A DNA stretch of 64,000 bases from VAXT01 sp963794605 (GCA_963794605.1 CAWCEN010000004.1:186001-250000); one strand, 5' to 3'; positions 52,991 through 62,645 are shown, numbered from the stretch's first letter. Numbers and translations: made by a program. Notes: generated by a model from the letters alone, not told the origin.

Positions 52991-54175
52991 TCACAACGCC
53001 AGGCCGGGCTCCTCGAGCATTGTCTTCAGCTCGCGAAGGAACTCGGCGGCCTTCGCGCCGTCGACTGCCCGGTGGTCGCAGGTCAGGGTCATCGCCATCA
53101 GCGGCCGCGCGACGAAGTCGCCGTTCTCGACGACCGGCTTCTCCTCGATCGCACCGACCGCGAGGATCGCGGCCTGCGGCGGGTTGAGCACCGCCGTGAA
53201 GATCTCGACGCCGTACATGCCGAGGTTGGAGATCGTGAACGTGCCGCCTTCGAGGTCCTCTTGCGTGAGCTTCCCTTCACGCGTGCGCTGGACGACGTCC
53301 TTCCGTTCCGCCGCGATCTGGACGAGAGACTTGCGCTCGACCTCGCGCTGAACCGGGACGATCAGACCGCGCTCGGTGGCGACAGCGAGGCCGATGTGCG
53401 CGTTCGGGAAGATCCTGAGCTCGTCGTCGGCGAAGTGCGCGTTCACCTCGCGATGTCGAAGGAGCGCGACCGCAGCGAGCTTTGTGAGGATGTCCGTCAC
53501 GCTCACACCCTGTTCGCGCAGTCGGTCGTGAAGCTCCTGCGCACGCGTCATGTCCGCGGACATCGAGATCTGGAACGCGGGCGCTTCCCAAGCCTCGGTC
53601 AGGCGGCGTGCGATTGTCTTGCGGAGCGACGTGAGCGGGACGATCTCGGCCTCGAGCGGCGCTGTTGCGGCCGGAGCGTACGCGGGCGCTGCGGCGGCGC
53701 GCTCGACGTCCTCGGCCACGATCCGACCGTCGGGGCCGGTTCCGGTGAGGTTCGCAAGGTCGATGCTGCGCTCGCGGGCGATCCTGCGGGCGAGGGGCGA
53801 CGCCTTGACCCTCCCGTCGGCCCGCGAAGGCTGCTGCGGTTCCTCGACGCGCTCAGCCGGCAGAGGGTCCGGTCGTGGCACCGTCGCCGGCTTCTCGGCC
53901 TTCGGCGCCGGCTCCTCATCGGCCGCGACCTCCTCGCCCTCCTCGCCGATGACCGCGATCCGCTTGCCGACCTCGATCTCCTCGCCCTCGCCGGCGAGGA
54001 TTTTCAGGAGGACGCCTCCCGCGTCCGCCTCGACCTCCTGCGTGACCTTGTCCGTGTCGAGCTCGTAGAGGGCCTCGCCCTTCTCGACCGTATCTCCTTC
54101 CGACTTCAGCCAACGGACGATCGTGCCGGCCTCCATGCCCTGGCCGAGCCGCGGAAGGCTGACATCAGTTGCCAA
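52991..54175 (-). CDS. 2-oxo-acid dehydrogenase E2 (lipoyl acyltransferase)
   Basis: 394 residues. Lipoyl domain with ELDTDKVTQEV (lipoyl Lys about residue 43), peripheral-subunit-binding domain KASPLARRIARERSIDLANLTGTGPDGRIVAEDV, then a catalytic domain ending in TCDHRAVDGAKAAEFL (HxxxD). One lipoyl domain, TTG start. Moves acyl groups from E1 to CoA. A pair of inverted palindromes (54192-54269) separates it from E1 beta. Confidence 0.93.
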   Translation of the reverse strand: MATDVSLPRLGQGMEAGTIVRWLKSEGDTVEKGEALYELDTDKVTQEVEADAGGVLLKILAGEGEEIEVGKRIAVIGEEGEEVAADEEPAPKAEKPATVPRPDPLPAERVEEPQQPSRADGRVKASPLARRIARERSIDLANLTGTGPDGRIVAEDVERAAAAPAYAPAATAPLEAEIVPLTSLRKTIARRLTEAWEAPAFQISMSADMTRAQELHDRLREQGVSVTDILTKLAAVALLRHREVNAHFADDELRIFPNAHIGLAVATERGLIVPVQREVERKSLVQIAAERKDVVQRTREGKLTQEDLEGGTFTISNLGMYGVEIFTAVLNPPQAAILAVGAIEEKPVVENGDFVARPLMAMTLTCDHRAVDGAKAAEFLRELKTMLEEPGLAL

Positions 54176-54191
54176 GTTGTCCCACTTTTTT

Positions 54192-54269
54192 CACGGGGTC
54201 TGACCCCGTGGTTCGGCGGGAAACGGCGTGGTTGCCCCGAGAACCGTGGCGGTACGGGGTCAGACCCCG
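54192..54269. repeat. REP/BIME-like pair of inverted palindromes
   Basis: CACGGGGT CTG ACCCCGTG at 54192-54210 and CGGGGT CAG ACCCCG at 54255-54269. The loops (CTG, CAG) are complementary, so the two are inverted copies; TGGTTC and GAACC also pair between them. Sits in the 114-bp gap between E1 beta and E2. Confidence 0.7.
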
Positions 54270-54289
54270 GGGTTTGCGCAAAGAGACGG

Positions 54290-55276
54290 TCATGTCCCGT
54301 TCCGCCCGACGGTGTGCATGACCGCCTCGTAGACCTCGGCCTGGTGCGGGACGACGAATTCCTCCATCACGGGCGCAAACGGCAGCGGCACAAACTTCGC
54401 GCCGACGCGCTCGACCGGTGCGTCGAGCCAGTCGAACGCCTGGTGCTGGATGACCGCCGCGACCTCGGCGCCGAAGCCCATGCGCGTCACGGCCTCGTGT
54501 GCGACGACCGCGCGGTTCGTCTTCTTCACGGAGTCGACGATTGCCTCCTCGTCGAGCGGCTGCAACGTCCGCGGGTCGACGACCTCGACCGAGACCCCGT
54601 CCTGCTCGGCCTGCTCCGCCGCCGCGAGCGACTCGTGCACGAGCCTGCCCGTCGCGATGACCGTCACGTCCTCGCCCGCGCGATGCACGCGCGCCTTCCC
54701 GATCGGGATCGGCTCCAGCTCCTCCGGGACATCCTCTTTCAGCCCGTACAGCGTCCGGTGCTCGAAGAAGACGACCGGGTTGTCGTCGTAGATCGCCGAC
54801 CAGAGCAAGCCGCGGACGTCGGTCGCCGTCGACGGGAACACGACCTTCAAGCCGGGGATGTGAACGAACCAGGCCTCGAGCTGCTGTGCGTGCTGCGCGC
54901 CCGGCGACCAGCCCGCCCCGCCCTGTGTGCGAATCGTCAGCGGCACCTTCAGCTGCCCGCCCGACATGTACCGGTGCTTGGCCGCCTGATTGACGATCTG
55001 CTCGGCGGCGAGCGTCAAGAAGTCCTCGTACATGACCTCGGCGACGGGCCGCATGCCCTGCATCGCCGCGCCGATGGCGGTCCCGACGAGCGCCATCTCG
55101 GAGATCGGTGTGTTCCGTACGCGCTCGGGCCCGAACTCGGCGAGCATGCCCTGCGTGACGCCCATCGAGCCGCCCATCTCGGCGATGTCCTCGCCCATGA
55201 TGAAGACGTCGTCGTCGGAGCGCATCGCCTGCGACAGAGCGTCGCGAACGGCCTCTCGGTAGCTCAGCTCAGGCAT
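54290..55276 (-). CDS. 2-oxo-acid dehydrogenase E1 beta subunit
   Basis: 328 residues, transketolase-like: YREAVRDALSQAMRSDDDVFIMGEDIAEMGG, GTAIGAAMQGMRPVAEVMYEDFL, RTQGGAGWSPGAQHAQQLEAW and a late VAHEAVTRMGFGAEVAA. Its ATG overlaps the end of E1 alpha by eight bases, so alpha and beta are coupled. The complex may be pyruvate, branched-chain or acetoin type; sequence alone does not decide. Confidence 0.93.
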   Translation of the reverse strand: MPELSYREAVRDALSQAMRSDDDVFIMGEDIAEMGGSMGVTQGMLAEFGPERVRNTPISEMALVGTAIGAAMQGMRPVAEVMYEDFLTLAAEQIVNQAAKHRYMSGGQLKVPLTIRTQGGAGWSPGAQHAQQLEAWFVHIPGLKVVFPSTATDVRGLLWSAIYDDNPVVFFEHRTLYGLKEDVPEELEPIPIGKARVHRAGEDVTVIATGRLVHESLAAAEQAEQDGVSVEVVDPRTLQPLDEEAIVDSVKKTNRAVVAHEAVTRMGFGAEVAAVIQHQAFDWLDAPVERVGAKFVPLPFAPVMEEFVVPHQAEVYEAVMHTVGRNGT

Positions 55277-56240
55277 AGAGGTTCTTGAGCGCGTCCTCGG
55301 GCTTGGGGTCGGTGCCCGCCTTCGCAAACTCAACGGAGGCCTCGACGAGCTCGTGCGCCTCGCGGTCGGCCTCCTCGAACTCCTCGTCCGAGAGGCCGAG
55401 CTTCTCGCGTAGGTGCGTGATCGGATCCTGGGTCTTGCGCAACTCCTCGACCTCGCCCTTGGGCCGGTACACCTGGGGATCGCCGATGTAGTGGCCGGTC
55501 AACCGGTACGTCTCGAGGAGCAGGAAGACCGGGCCTCGCCCCTCACGCGCGTGATCGAGCGCCGAGAGCGCCCCGCTGTAGACCTCCTCGACGTCCTGGC
55601 CGTCGACCCGCGTCGCCGCCATGCCGTAGGCCGCTGCGCGCTCGGTGAGGTCTTCGATCGGCAGCTGCTGCTTCGCCGGCGTCGACTCCGCCCAGTGGTT
55701 GTTCTCGCAGACGAAGACCGCCGGCACCTGCCACAGCTGGCCGAGGTTGAGCGACTCGTGGAACGTCCCGATGTTCGTCGCGCCGTCGCCGAAGAAGGCA
55801 ACCGCGACCCGCGGCTCGTCGCGCATCTTGAACGCGAGCGCCGCGCCGACCGTCGCCGGCAGCCCACCGCCGACGACCGCGTTCGCCCCGAGGTTCCCGC
55901 GCTCGACGTCGTACAGGTGCATCGAGCCGCCGTAGCCGTGCGAGGTGCCTTCGAGCTTCCCGTAGAGCTCGGCCATGACCTCGTTCGGGTGCGTGCCCTT
56001 GGCGAGCGTGTGTCCGTGGGCGCGGTGAGTGGACGCGATCACATCGCCTTCCTCGAGCGCGCGACAAACGCCGACCGCACACGCCTCCTGGCCGATCGCG
56101 ACGTGCAGAAAGCCGGGCAGCTCGCCCGCGCGGAAGCGCTCCTCCACCTTCTCCTCGAAGCGGCGGATGAGCAGCATTTCCCGGAAGAACTCACGCAGCA
56201 GGTCCTCCGAGACGGCCCCCTTCTTCTCGACCTTCGCCAC
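55269..56240 (-). CDS. 2-oxo-acid dehydrogenase E1 alpha subunit
   Basis: 323 residues. GFLHVAIGQEACAVGVCRAL, HRAHGHTLAKG, and the thiamine-diphosphate motif FFGDGATNIGTFHESLNLGQLWQVPAVFVCENN (GDG...NN). GTG start gives MAKVEKKGAVSEDLL. First gene of the E1alpha-E1beta-E2 operon; divergent from a hypothetical gene 25 bases away. Confidence 0.93.
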   Translation of the reverse strand: MAKVEKKGAVSEDLLREFFREMLLIRRFEEKVEERFRAGELPGFLHVAIGQEACAVGVCRALEEGDVIASTHRAHGHTLAKGTHPNEVMAELYGKLEGTSHGYGGSMHLYDVERGNLGANAVVGGGLPATVGAALAFKMRDEPRVAVAFFGDGATNIGTFHESLNLGQLWQVPAVFVCENNHWAESTPAKQQLPIEDLTERAAAYGMAATRVDGQDVEEVYSGALSALDHAREGRGPVFLLLETYRLTGHYIGDPQVYRPKGEVEELRKTQDPITHLREKLGLSDEEFEEADREAHELVEASVEFAKAGTDPKPEDALKNLYA

Positions 56241-56265
56241 GGGATTGCAGTGTACGCTCGGACAG

Positions 56266-56912
56266 ATGAGTCTCGCCGCCGACTGGGACGAGCTTCGGCA
56301 GGGCTTGCCCGAGAACTGGGCGACGGCCAATCTGCGCCTAACGGTCCCGGACGAGCGCGTCTGCGAGCGAGCGGCGGCGCTGCTCGGGCCTGCGAATCCT
56401 GGGCGGCGCGGGAGCGTGATCCGCTTCTACTCCGCCCGCCGCGGCGAGGGGCAGGGCACTCGCCGGACATCATCCGCAGGCTCCTCGAGCGCATCGACAC
56501 GGATGGGATCAAGGGCGTCCTCGAGGTCATCGGCGCCGACGAGGCCGAGGCTGCTCAGGACGTCGCCCTGCCGAAGCTCGTCGACGCGTGGGACACGGCC
56601 GCCGCGGGCCTGCCGCCCGACTGGAGCGACCTCTACGTCGAGCTCGAGCTCGAGTCGAGCGACTGGCTGGAGCGCGCGGCGCTGCTGATGGCGCCGCTCA
56701 ACCCCGCGCGCTACGGCGAGGCGCCCGGCTTCCGGTTTCGGGTCGCGAGGCTCTTCGGCTACGGGGCGTCGCCGGCGATGACCCGGCGTTGCCTCGAACG
56801 GGTCGACGCAGAAGAGCTTCGCGGAGAGCTCCGCATCCTGCGCGTGCTCTCGGACACGCATCCCGTCGCGACCCAGGGGCCGGTCTGGTACGTCGAGGGG
56901 CGCTCGGTGTGA
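56266..56912 (+). pseudogene. Conserved hypothetical protein, frameshifted near 56454
   Basis: Reads MSLAADWDELRQGLPENWATANLRL to IRFYSARRGEG in one frame, then SPDIIRRLLERIDTDGIKG...PPDWSDLYVELELESSDWLERAALLMAPLNP in the next. Adding one G at the run 56454-56456 gives a continuous ~215-residue protein. Not a family I can name; the second half has conserved Trp-Asp-Leu blocks. GTGA overlap with the PRC-barrel gene that follows. Confidence 0.65.
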
Positions 56913-57301
56913 GCGATCCCGTCTCCTGGTTCGTCATCGAGCCAGGTTGGAAGGTCGTGGACGCCGCCGGCGAGGAAATCGGAACCGTCGAAGAGGTGGT
57001 GGGCGACAGCGGAGAGGACATCTTCAACGGGCTCGCCGTCAACACCTCGCTTCTAGGCCGGCCTCGGTACGTGCCCTCCGAACGGGTGCGGGAGATCACC
57101 GAGGGTGAGGTTCGCCTGAGCATGACGGCCGACGAGCTCGAGCGGATGGGCGAGTACCAGGAGCCGCCGTCCAGTCTCGAGATCGAGGGCGACAAGGCCG
57201 GTGTCACCGACCGGGTCGCCGATGTCTTCATCGATCCGGAGAGCCACCCCCAGCCGATCACTCCCTGGCAGCGCCTACTAAACCGAATCTTTCGCCGTTA
57301 G
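56909..57301 (+). CDS. PRC-barrel domain protein
   Basis: 130 residues. VSDPVSWFVIEPGWKVVDAAGEEIGTVEEVVGD is a PRC-barrel strand pair, and RPRYVPSERVREITEGEVRL the second half; a short C-terminus follows (WQRLLNRIFRR). GTG start overlaps the upstream stop by four bases. PRC-barrel proteins act in photosynthetic reaction centres, RNA processing or stress; function here unknown. Confidence 0.82.
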   Translation: MSDPVSWFVIEPGWKVVDAAGEEIGTVEEVVGDSGEDIFNGLAVNTSLLGRPRYVPSERVREITEGEVRLSMTADELERMGEYQEPPSSLEIEGDKAGVTDRVADVFIDPESHPQPITPWQRLLNRIFRR

Positions 57302-58438
57302 GCGGTCGCCGTGACCGTCACGGGTACCCGCTGCACCGCATTGTTCACGTAGCCCCCCGTGTTCCACTCCGCTTCGCGCGGCTGTGTGTTACCGGCGCCG
57401 TCGGTCGCGCGTGAGCAGAGCTCGTGCTCGCCGGGCGTGGCGTTCCACTCGTAGCTCCAACCTCGCCAGCCGAAGTCGCCCATCGACTCACCGAGCACCG
57501 CGTCCTCCCAGTTCTCTCCGCCGTCGACGCTGATTTCGACTCGTTCGATCGGCGCCCAGCCCGACCAGGCTCGCCCCTCGACCCGGCACGGCCCTGGTTC
57601 GAGGAACCGGCGTCGGTCCGGGAAGTCAGGGATGCCGGGCGGCACGAGCAGCGAGCGCGGCTGGATTCTCGTCACCGGCTCACCGGAGTCGTCCTCGTCT
57701 CGCTTCGTGCGGTACTGCTTGGCCTGCTGGTAGCCCTCGAACGGCTCGGTGATCGCGGTGATCCGCGCGAGCCACTTGACGTGGGTCATGCCGTACCAGC
57801 CGGGGACGATCAGGCGGAGCGGGTAGCCGTGCTGCGGCGGGAGGGGCTGGCCGTTGATCTCGTACGCGAGGAGCAGCTCGGGGCGGCGCGCCTCGTCGAG
57901 CGGGAGGCTGCGCTCGTACGCGTGCTCGACCTCGCCCTGGAGGCCTCGGTCGAGGCCTGTGAAGAGGATCTCGACCGCGCCGTCTCTGATCCCGGCCTCG
58001 TCGAGCAGCGGCGCGATCGGCGTGCCCGTCCACTCGGCGTTGCCGATCGCTTCCTCAAGCCACGGCTGGCTCAGTGGACGCGGCGTGAAGCGGGCCCGGC
58101 CGTTGCCGGCGCACTCGAGCGTGCAGGCGATGCTCGTCCTCGGGCGCTCCTTGATCTCGTCGAGCGAGAGCGACAGCAGGGCGGTCGACCTCGCCTCCGA
58201 TCTCGAGCCGCCAGGTCGCGGCGTCGACGAACGGGATGTCGAAGTGGATCAGGAGGTAGTGGAGCCCGATCGGCGTCAGGTCGTAGCGGAGCGACTCGAG
58301 CGGGAAGCCGTGGTTCCGGGTCGCGAGCGCGAGCTCGACGGTCGAGAAGTCCTCGACCGCGGACTGCCTCTCCGATTCGACCGCCACGACGAAAAACGGT
58401 ACGCCCTCGCGCGCAAGCGAGCAACCCGAACGGGACAT
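57298..58438 (-). CDS. Sulfite-oxidase-family molybdoenzyme, frameshifted near 58177
   Basis: Molybdopterin oxidoreductase. ATRNHGFPLESLRYDLTPIGLHYLLIHFD and WRLEIGGEVDRP in one frame continue as LSLSLDEIKERPRTSIACTLECAGNGR, in which the Cys of CTLECAGNGR ligates molybdenum. LPPQHGYPLRLIVPGWYGM follows, then the Mo-Cys dimerisation domain (WSGWAPIERVEISVDGGENW). One extra base near 58177 separates the frames. Start uncertain (ATG 58438 or a GTG about 16 codons in). No signal peptide, so cytoplasmic or exported by a partner. Confidence 0.82.
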
Positions 58439-58474
58439 GTCAAGCGTCTGAGACCGGGACAGGTCCTGTTGGGG

Positions 58475-60904
58475 CTACGTGGCGGCTAGCTCGTAGTGGA
58501 TTCGCCGCAGGCGCTGGTTTCGCTCCCGGAAGACCTCGACGACCTGCGGGTCGAACTGCTGCCCGCTCTCGCCGATGATCTCGGCCGCCGCGTGCGCCCA
58601 CGTCCCCGCGCGGCGGTACGGGCGGTCGCTCGTCATCGCGTCCAGTGCGTCTGCGACCGCGAACACCCGCGCACCGAGCGGAATCTCGGCCTCGCCGACC
58701 CCGTCCGGATACCCGGCGCCGTCCCAGCGCTCGTGGTGGTGCCGCACCACCTGCAGCCCCTGTCCCTGGAGCAGCGCCACCCCACTCATCAGCTGCTCAC
58801 CGAGCACCGTGTGCGTCTGGAGCAGCCGCCGCTCCGACGGCGACAGCGAGCCCTTCTTCTGGAGGATCTTGTCCGGGATCCCGATCTTCCCGATGTCGTG
58901 GAGCAGGAAGCCGTACTCGACGCTCTGGTCCTCCAGGATCGACGGCTCGAGCCCCCGCGCGAGCTCGACCGCGTACTTCTGCACCCGCTGCGAGTGCTGC
59001 CCGGTACCGATGTCCTTCGACTCGAGCGCCCCGGTCAGAGCACTCACCGTCTCGCGGTATGCGCGCTGGATGAGCGAGCGCTGGCCACGCTCGACCTCGA
59101 GCAGGCGCCGCAGATCCTGCGCGTACAGGATCAGCTGCTCCTCCGGCGGAGCAGCCGCCGCCCGATACGGGCCTTCGTACAGACCGCCGGCGATCCGCTC
59201 GACCGCGTTCAGCAACTCGAGCGGGCTGAACGGCTTGCGCAGGAACGCGTCCGCGCCGCTCGCCTGCGCCGCGAGCTCGGTCCCACCCTCGGACCCGGTC
59301 AGCAGCACGACGCCGATGTGTGCCGTCGCCGGATCCGCCTTCAGCTCGCGGCAGAACGTCAGGCCGTCCGTGCCCGGCATGCTGACGTCGAGGACGACGA
59401 CGTCCGGGCGGCGCTCGGAAATCCGCTCGCGGGCCAGTTCGGCCGAGTCCGCCTCGTCGACCTCGATGTCCACCACCTCGAAGGTCGTGCGCAGCAGGAT
59501 CCGCAGTGCAGGATCATCGTCCACGACGAGCAACCGAAGCCCGCGGTGGCTCTTCGCAGGATCCGCCGCGAGCCGAAGTTCAGGAACAGGCCCCTCCTGC
59601 TCCTCACGCTCGCCGTTGAAGATCTGCACCCGATTCCTACCAGCCAGCTTCGCCGCGTAGAGCGCGATGTCGGCCTTGCGCTGCAGGTCGGAGGTGGCGC
59701 CCGTGTGGTCGGGAATCGTCGCGATCCCAGCCGAGACCGTGGGCAGCCTGCGCCCGCGCCGCTGCTGGCCGACGGCCAGCCGTAGGCGGTCGGCGACCTC
59801 GGCGGCGAGACTTGGGGGCCCTTCGACCACGAGCGCGAACTCGTCACCCCCGACGCGGAAGATCTCGTCCTCCGAGCGTACGACACGCAGGAAGACGCGC
59901 CCCACCTCGCGGAGGATCTCGTCGCCGACGACGTGCCCGTGCTCGTCGTTCGCCCGCTTGAAGCCGTCCAGGTCGAAGAGCACGAGTGAGACGGAGCCGT
60001 CGGTCGGTCGAGGCTCAGCCGGCAACCTGCCCAGGAGCTCGTCGAAGGCGCGCTTGTTCGCGAGCCCGGTGAGCGCGTCGCGTCGCGCTTCAGCGTGCGT
60101 CATCGCGAGCCTCCGCTCATTCGCGAGCGCGGCGGACGCGAGATCGGCGACCGCGGACACGAGCTCGGGATCGCCCGCCGCCTGCACGCTCGCCGGCAAC
60201 GCGACGAGCAGCGCACCCAACGCTTCCCCATCGGCAACGAGCGGAGCCGCGATCGCCTCGCCGCAGGCGGCGCCGAGCCGGTAGAGCTCACCCAGCTCGT
60301 GCGTGTCAGCCTGTGCGAGGGCCAGCTCGGAGAACGCTCGCAGCACGACTCCCGGCGCCGAGTGCAGCGACTCGGGAGCGCCCGGCCCGGAGAGTGCCGC
60401 GAGCGAGAGTGACGTGTCCGCCGAGGCGAGGTACGTGGCCGCGAACGCCGCGCCGGTGAGCTCGGCGAGCTCGCGCGCGACGAGCTCGGCCGTCCCGCCG
60501 GCGTTCACCGAGCGTGCGATCGCATGTGCGAGCCGGACGAGCGGATCGCTGGCCCCGGCAACAGCGCGCTCGAGCTCCCACAGCGGCGCGCCCTTGAGGC
60601 AGTACGCATCCGCGCCGGCCTCCATCATCGCCATCACGTCGCCCGCGTCGTCCGAGCCCGCGTACGCGACGATGCGCGCCTTCGGCAGCAGCTCTCGGAT
60701 TCGCCTCGTCGCAGCCACCCCGTTGAGCACGGGCATCTGCACGTCCATCAAGACGACGTCCGGACGATGCGTGACCGCGAGAGAAACCGCCTCCTCGCCG
60801 TTCTCGGCCTCGGCCACGACCTCGATCTCCGGCTGTGCGGCCAGACTCGCGCGAAGACGTTCCCGTGCATCGGGCGCGTCATCGCAAATCAGCAAGCGCA
60901 GCAT
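58475..60904 (-). CDS. REC-GAF-GGDEF-REC-HD-GYP cyclic-di-GMP protein
   Basis: 809 residues with both c-di-GMP-making and -degrading domains. REC1 residues 1-118, phospho-acceptor Asp54; GAF-like region ~120-270; GGDEF domain with VGGDEF at 351-356 and an inhibitory RxxD (RSED, 343-346) exactly five residues before it; second REC with Asp506; HD-GYP with HDIGKIGIPD (His669) and HHHERWDGAGYPDG. Both enzyme sites look intact, so output may depend on phosphorylation. No sensor kinase in the window. Confidence 0.92.
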   Translation of the reverse strand: MLRLLICDDAPDARERLRASLAAQPEIEVVAEAENGEEAVSLAVTHRPDVVLMDVQMPVLNGVAATRRIRELLPKARIVAYAGSDDAGDVMAMMEAGADAYCLKGAPLWELERAVAGASDPLVRLAHAIARSVNAGGTAELVARELAELTGAAFAATYLASADTSLSLAALSGPGAPESLHSAPGVVLRAFSELALAQADTHELGELYRLGAACGEAIAAPLVADGEALGALLVALPASVQAAGDPELVSAVADLASAALANERRLAMTHAEARRDALTGLANKRAFDELLGRLPAEPRPTDGSVSLVLFDLDGFKRANDEHGHVVGDEILREVGRVFLRVVRSEDEIFRVGGDEFALVVEGPPSLAAEVADRLRLAVGQQRRGRRLPTVSAGIATIPDHTGATSDLQRKADIALYAAKLAGRNRVQIFNGEREEQEGPVPELRLAADPAKSHRGLRLLVVDDDPALRILLRTTFEVVDIEVDEADSAELARERISERRPDVVVLDVSMPGTDGLTFCRELKADPATAHIGVVLLTGSEGGTELAAQASGADAFLRKPFSPLELLNAVERIAGGLYEGPYRAAAAPPEEQLILYAQDLRRLLEVERGQRSLIQRAYRETVSALTGALESKDIGTGQHSQRVQKYAVELARGLEPSILEDQSVEYGFLLHDIGKIGIPDKILQKKGSLSPSERRLLQTHTVLGEQLMSGVALLQGQGLQVVRHHHERWDGAGYPDGVGEAEIPLGARVFAVADALDAMTSDRPYRRAGTWAHAAAEIIGESGQQFDPQVVEVFRERNQRLRRIHYELAAT

Positions 60905-61246
60905 CGACCCACTCCCAGATGTTGGCGGCCTCCAGAACCTGACGGAGTAATCGGCGTCTCACCTCAGATGTTGACACGCAAGAAAAGAGCAAATTCGAGC
61001 AGGTTCGGTCGATGTTTCTGTGCGAAGCACGCCGATCCGGAACGCCTGGCTGGCAAGAATTTCACCCCTTAGGGTGAGATTGGAGGGTTCAGCGGAACAT
61101 GGCTGAGCCGCCGGGCCGCGCTGCTCGCCCCGAGGCCGGGTCCTCAGTCGCCCCGGTAATGACGATTACCGGGGCTCCCTGCGTCCGCGACCTCAGAACG
61201 ACCATCGCACCCCGGCGACGAGCAATGTCCCGCCGAACCCTCCACA
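60905..61246. other. 342-bp intergenic region with two stem-loops
   Basis: No gene found. It contains TCACCC CTTA GGGTGA at 61062-61077 and an 11-bp perfect stem GCCCCGGTAAT with ATTACCGGGGC around GACG at 61150-61175. The first part is the probable promoter zone of the c-di-GMP gene, the second the 3' side of argR; the larger stem may terminate argR transcription. Confidence 0.5.
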
Positions 61247-61724
61247 TCAGCCCAGGAGCTCGTCGAGCTCGCGGGCGAGGGCAACCGCGTCGCGGTTGGT
61301 GCGCGCGATCGCGACGCAGGTGTCGTCCCCGGCGATCGTGCCCACGATCCGCGGATGCTCGAGCCGGTCGAGAGCGCGCGCCACGGCCGGGCGCCGAGCC
61401 GAGCTCGGATTGGACGACGACGATGTTCTGCGCGGCCTCTACGCGGCGGCCGAACTGCGAGAGCACACCTGCGAGCGCGTCCCGGGGATCGGCGCTTCGC
61501 ATGGCCTGTGGCGCGACGTAGCGCGGCCGGCCGAGCACGTCGTGCGTCTTGTCGAGGCCGAGCTCGCGGATGTCGCGGGAGACCGTCGCCTGGGTCACGC
61601 GGCAGCCGGCCCGGGCCAGCGCGTCGAGGAGCTCGTGCTGTGTCCCCACCCGCCGGCGCGTGACGATGCTCGTAATCAGCTTTTGACGCTCGTCTTTCTC
61701 GAGCGGACGCGGCTCTCGCTGCAT
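61247..61724 (-). CDS. argR: Arginine repressor ArgR, frameshifted near 61390
   Basis: Arginine-responsive repressor. Winged helix: RQKLITSIVTRRRVGTQHELLDAL and TQATVSRDIRELGLDK. The arginine-binding half is in a second frame: ALDRLEHPRIVGTIAGDDTCVAIART ending LDELLG. The frames are separated by one extra base in the GGG at 61389-61391. As argR is normally conserved and functional, a sequencing error is more likely than a real mutation. No ARG-box-regulated genes in the window. Confidence 0.88.
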
Positions 61725-61790
61725 ACGCGAAAGAATAAGTATGCGACGTTTCGCCGTTTGGCGAAGCCTGCTTCGCGGTACGCTTCGATT

Positions 61791-61919
61791 GTGCTGCGCA
61801 AGCTGATGTGGACCGGTCTCTACGCGTCGCTCGCCGCTGTTGCCACGCTGGCGGCCCGCAAGACGGCCTCGGCGATCTGGCGCGTCGCCACCGGCGAGGA
61901 GCCTCCGTCGAAGAAATGA
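61791..61919 (+). CDS. 42-residue membrane-associated protein
   Basis: MLRKLMWTGLYASLAAVATLAARKTASAIWRVATGEEPPSKK: one membrane helix with a basic tail. GTG start; stop TGA overlaps the next ATG (ATGA). First gene of a four-gene coupled operon with a TM-anchored protein, a holin-like gene and a DUF3618 gene, a conserved actinobacterial cluster of envelope-stress proteins. Confidence 0.65.
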   Translation: MLRKLMWTGLYASLAAVATLAARKTASAIWRVATGEEPPSKK

Positions 61920-62266
61920 CGACGAAAGCCGATCAGGTCGTGGACAAGGCCGCGGACCAGCTCCAGGAGATCGCCGACAAGGCGGCCACCGAAGGAGGGG
62001 TCGCCGCCAAGCTCGCGCAGCCGCTGGCCGACGACGCCGCGTTCCTGCGCAAGCTCAAGCCGAGCCTCATCAAGGCGCGTGCGAAGGGGCTGGCGCCGAC
62101 CAACCAGAAGCCCGGCCACGGAAGCGTCAGTCCAACCGGCAACCGGGGGAAGGGCCCAGGCAAGGGCGGCCCGAGCCCGTTTCTGATCATCGGCATCGCC
62201 TTCGCAGTGGGGATCGCCGTCGCCAAGATCATCGACTGGAAGAACGATGCAGACCCAGACGGCTGA
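61916..62266 (+). CDS. Tail-anchored helical protein
   Basis: 116 residues. An amphipathic helical part (KADQVVDKAADQLQEIADKAATEGG), a Gly/Pro/Lys linker and a C-terminal membrane helix LIIGIAFAVGIAVAKIIDW. Similar proteins accompany phage-holin-like DUF genes. It overlaps both neighbours (ATGA upstream, 20 bases downstream). Likely membrane-surface scaffold. Confidence 0.7.
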   Translation: MTTKADQVVDKAADQLQEIADKAATEGGVAAKLAQPLADDAAFLRKLKPSLIKARAKGLAPTNQKPGHGSVSPTGNRGKGPGKGGPSPFLIIGIAFAVGIAVAKIIDWKNDADPDG

Positions 62267-62645
62267 GAAGAACGGTCTCGGAGCGGTTGCCCGCCAGGTC
62301 GCGGAGCACGCAAGCTCGCTCTTCCGGCTCGAGCTCGAGCTCGCCCAGCTCGAGCTGAAGAAGAAGGTAACGAGCCTCGGTCTGGGCATCGCACTGGCCG
62401 TCGCAGCCGCCGTCTTCGCCTTCTACGGCCTCGGCTTCCTGTTCGCAACCATCGCCGCCGGGCTGGCCACGGCGATGTCGACGTGGCTCGCGATCCTGAT
62501 CGTCACCTGCGGCCTCTTCCTCGTCGCCGCAATCCTCGGCCTAATCGCGGTCAACCGGATCCAGAAGGGCACACCGCCGATCCCGGAGCAAGCGATTGAG
62601 GAGGCCAAGCTCACGACGGAGGCGATCAAGTCGAATGGCGACTAG
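62247..62645 (+). CDS. Phage-holin-family/DUF1469-like membrane protein
   Basis: 132 residues: LGAVARQVAEHASSLFRLELELAQLELKKKV, then two membrane helices (IALAVAAAVFAFYGLGFLF and WLAILIVTCGLFLVAAILGLI). This is the actinobacterial 'holin superfamily III' type and is chromosomal, not evidence for a prophage. Coupled by overlaps to the genes on both sides. Confidence 0.82.
   Translation: MQTQTAEKNGLGAVARQVAEHASSLFRLELELAQLELKKKVTSLGLGIALAVAAAVFAFYGLGFLFATIAAGLATAMSTWLAILIVTCGLFLVAAILGLIAVNRIQKGTPPIPEQAIEEAKLTTEAIKSNGD

Noticed and set aside
62247..62645. Holin-like gene as evidence for a prophage
   Set aside because: This holin-superfamily type is a normal chromosomal gene beside DUF3618 in actinobacteria, and no phage structural genes are present.
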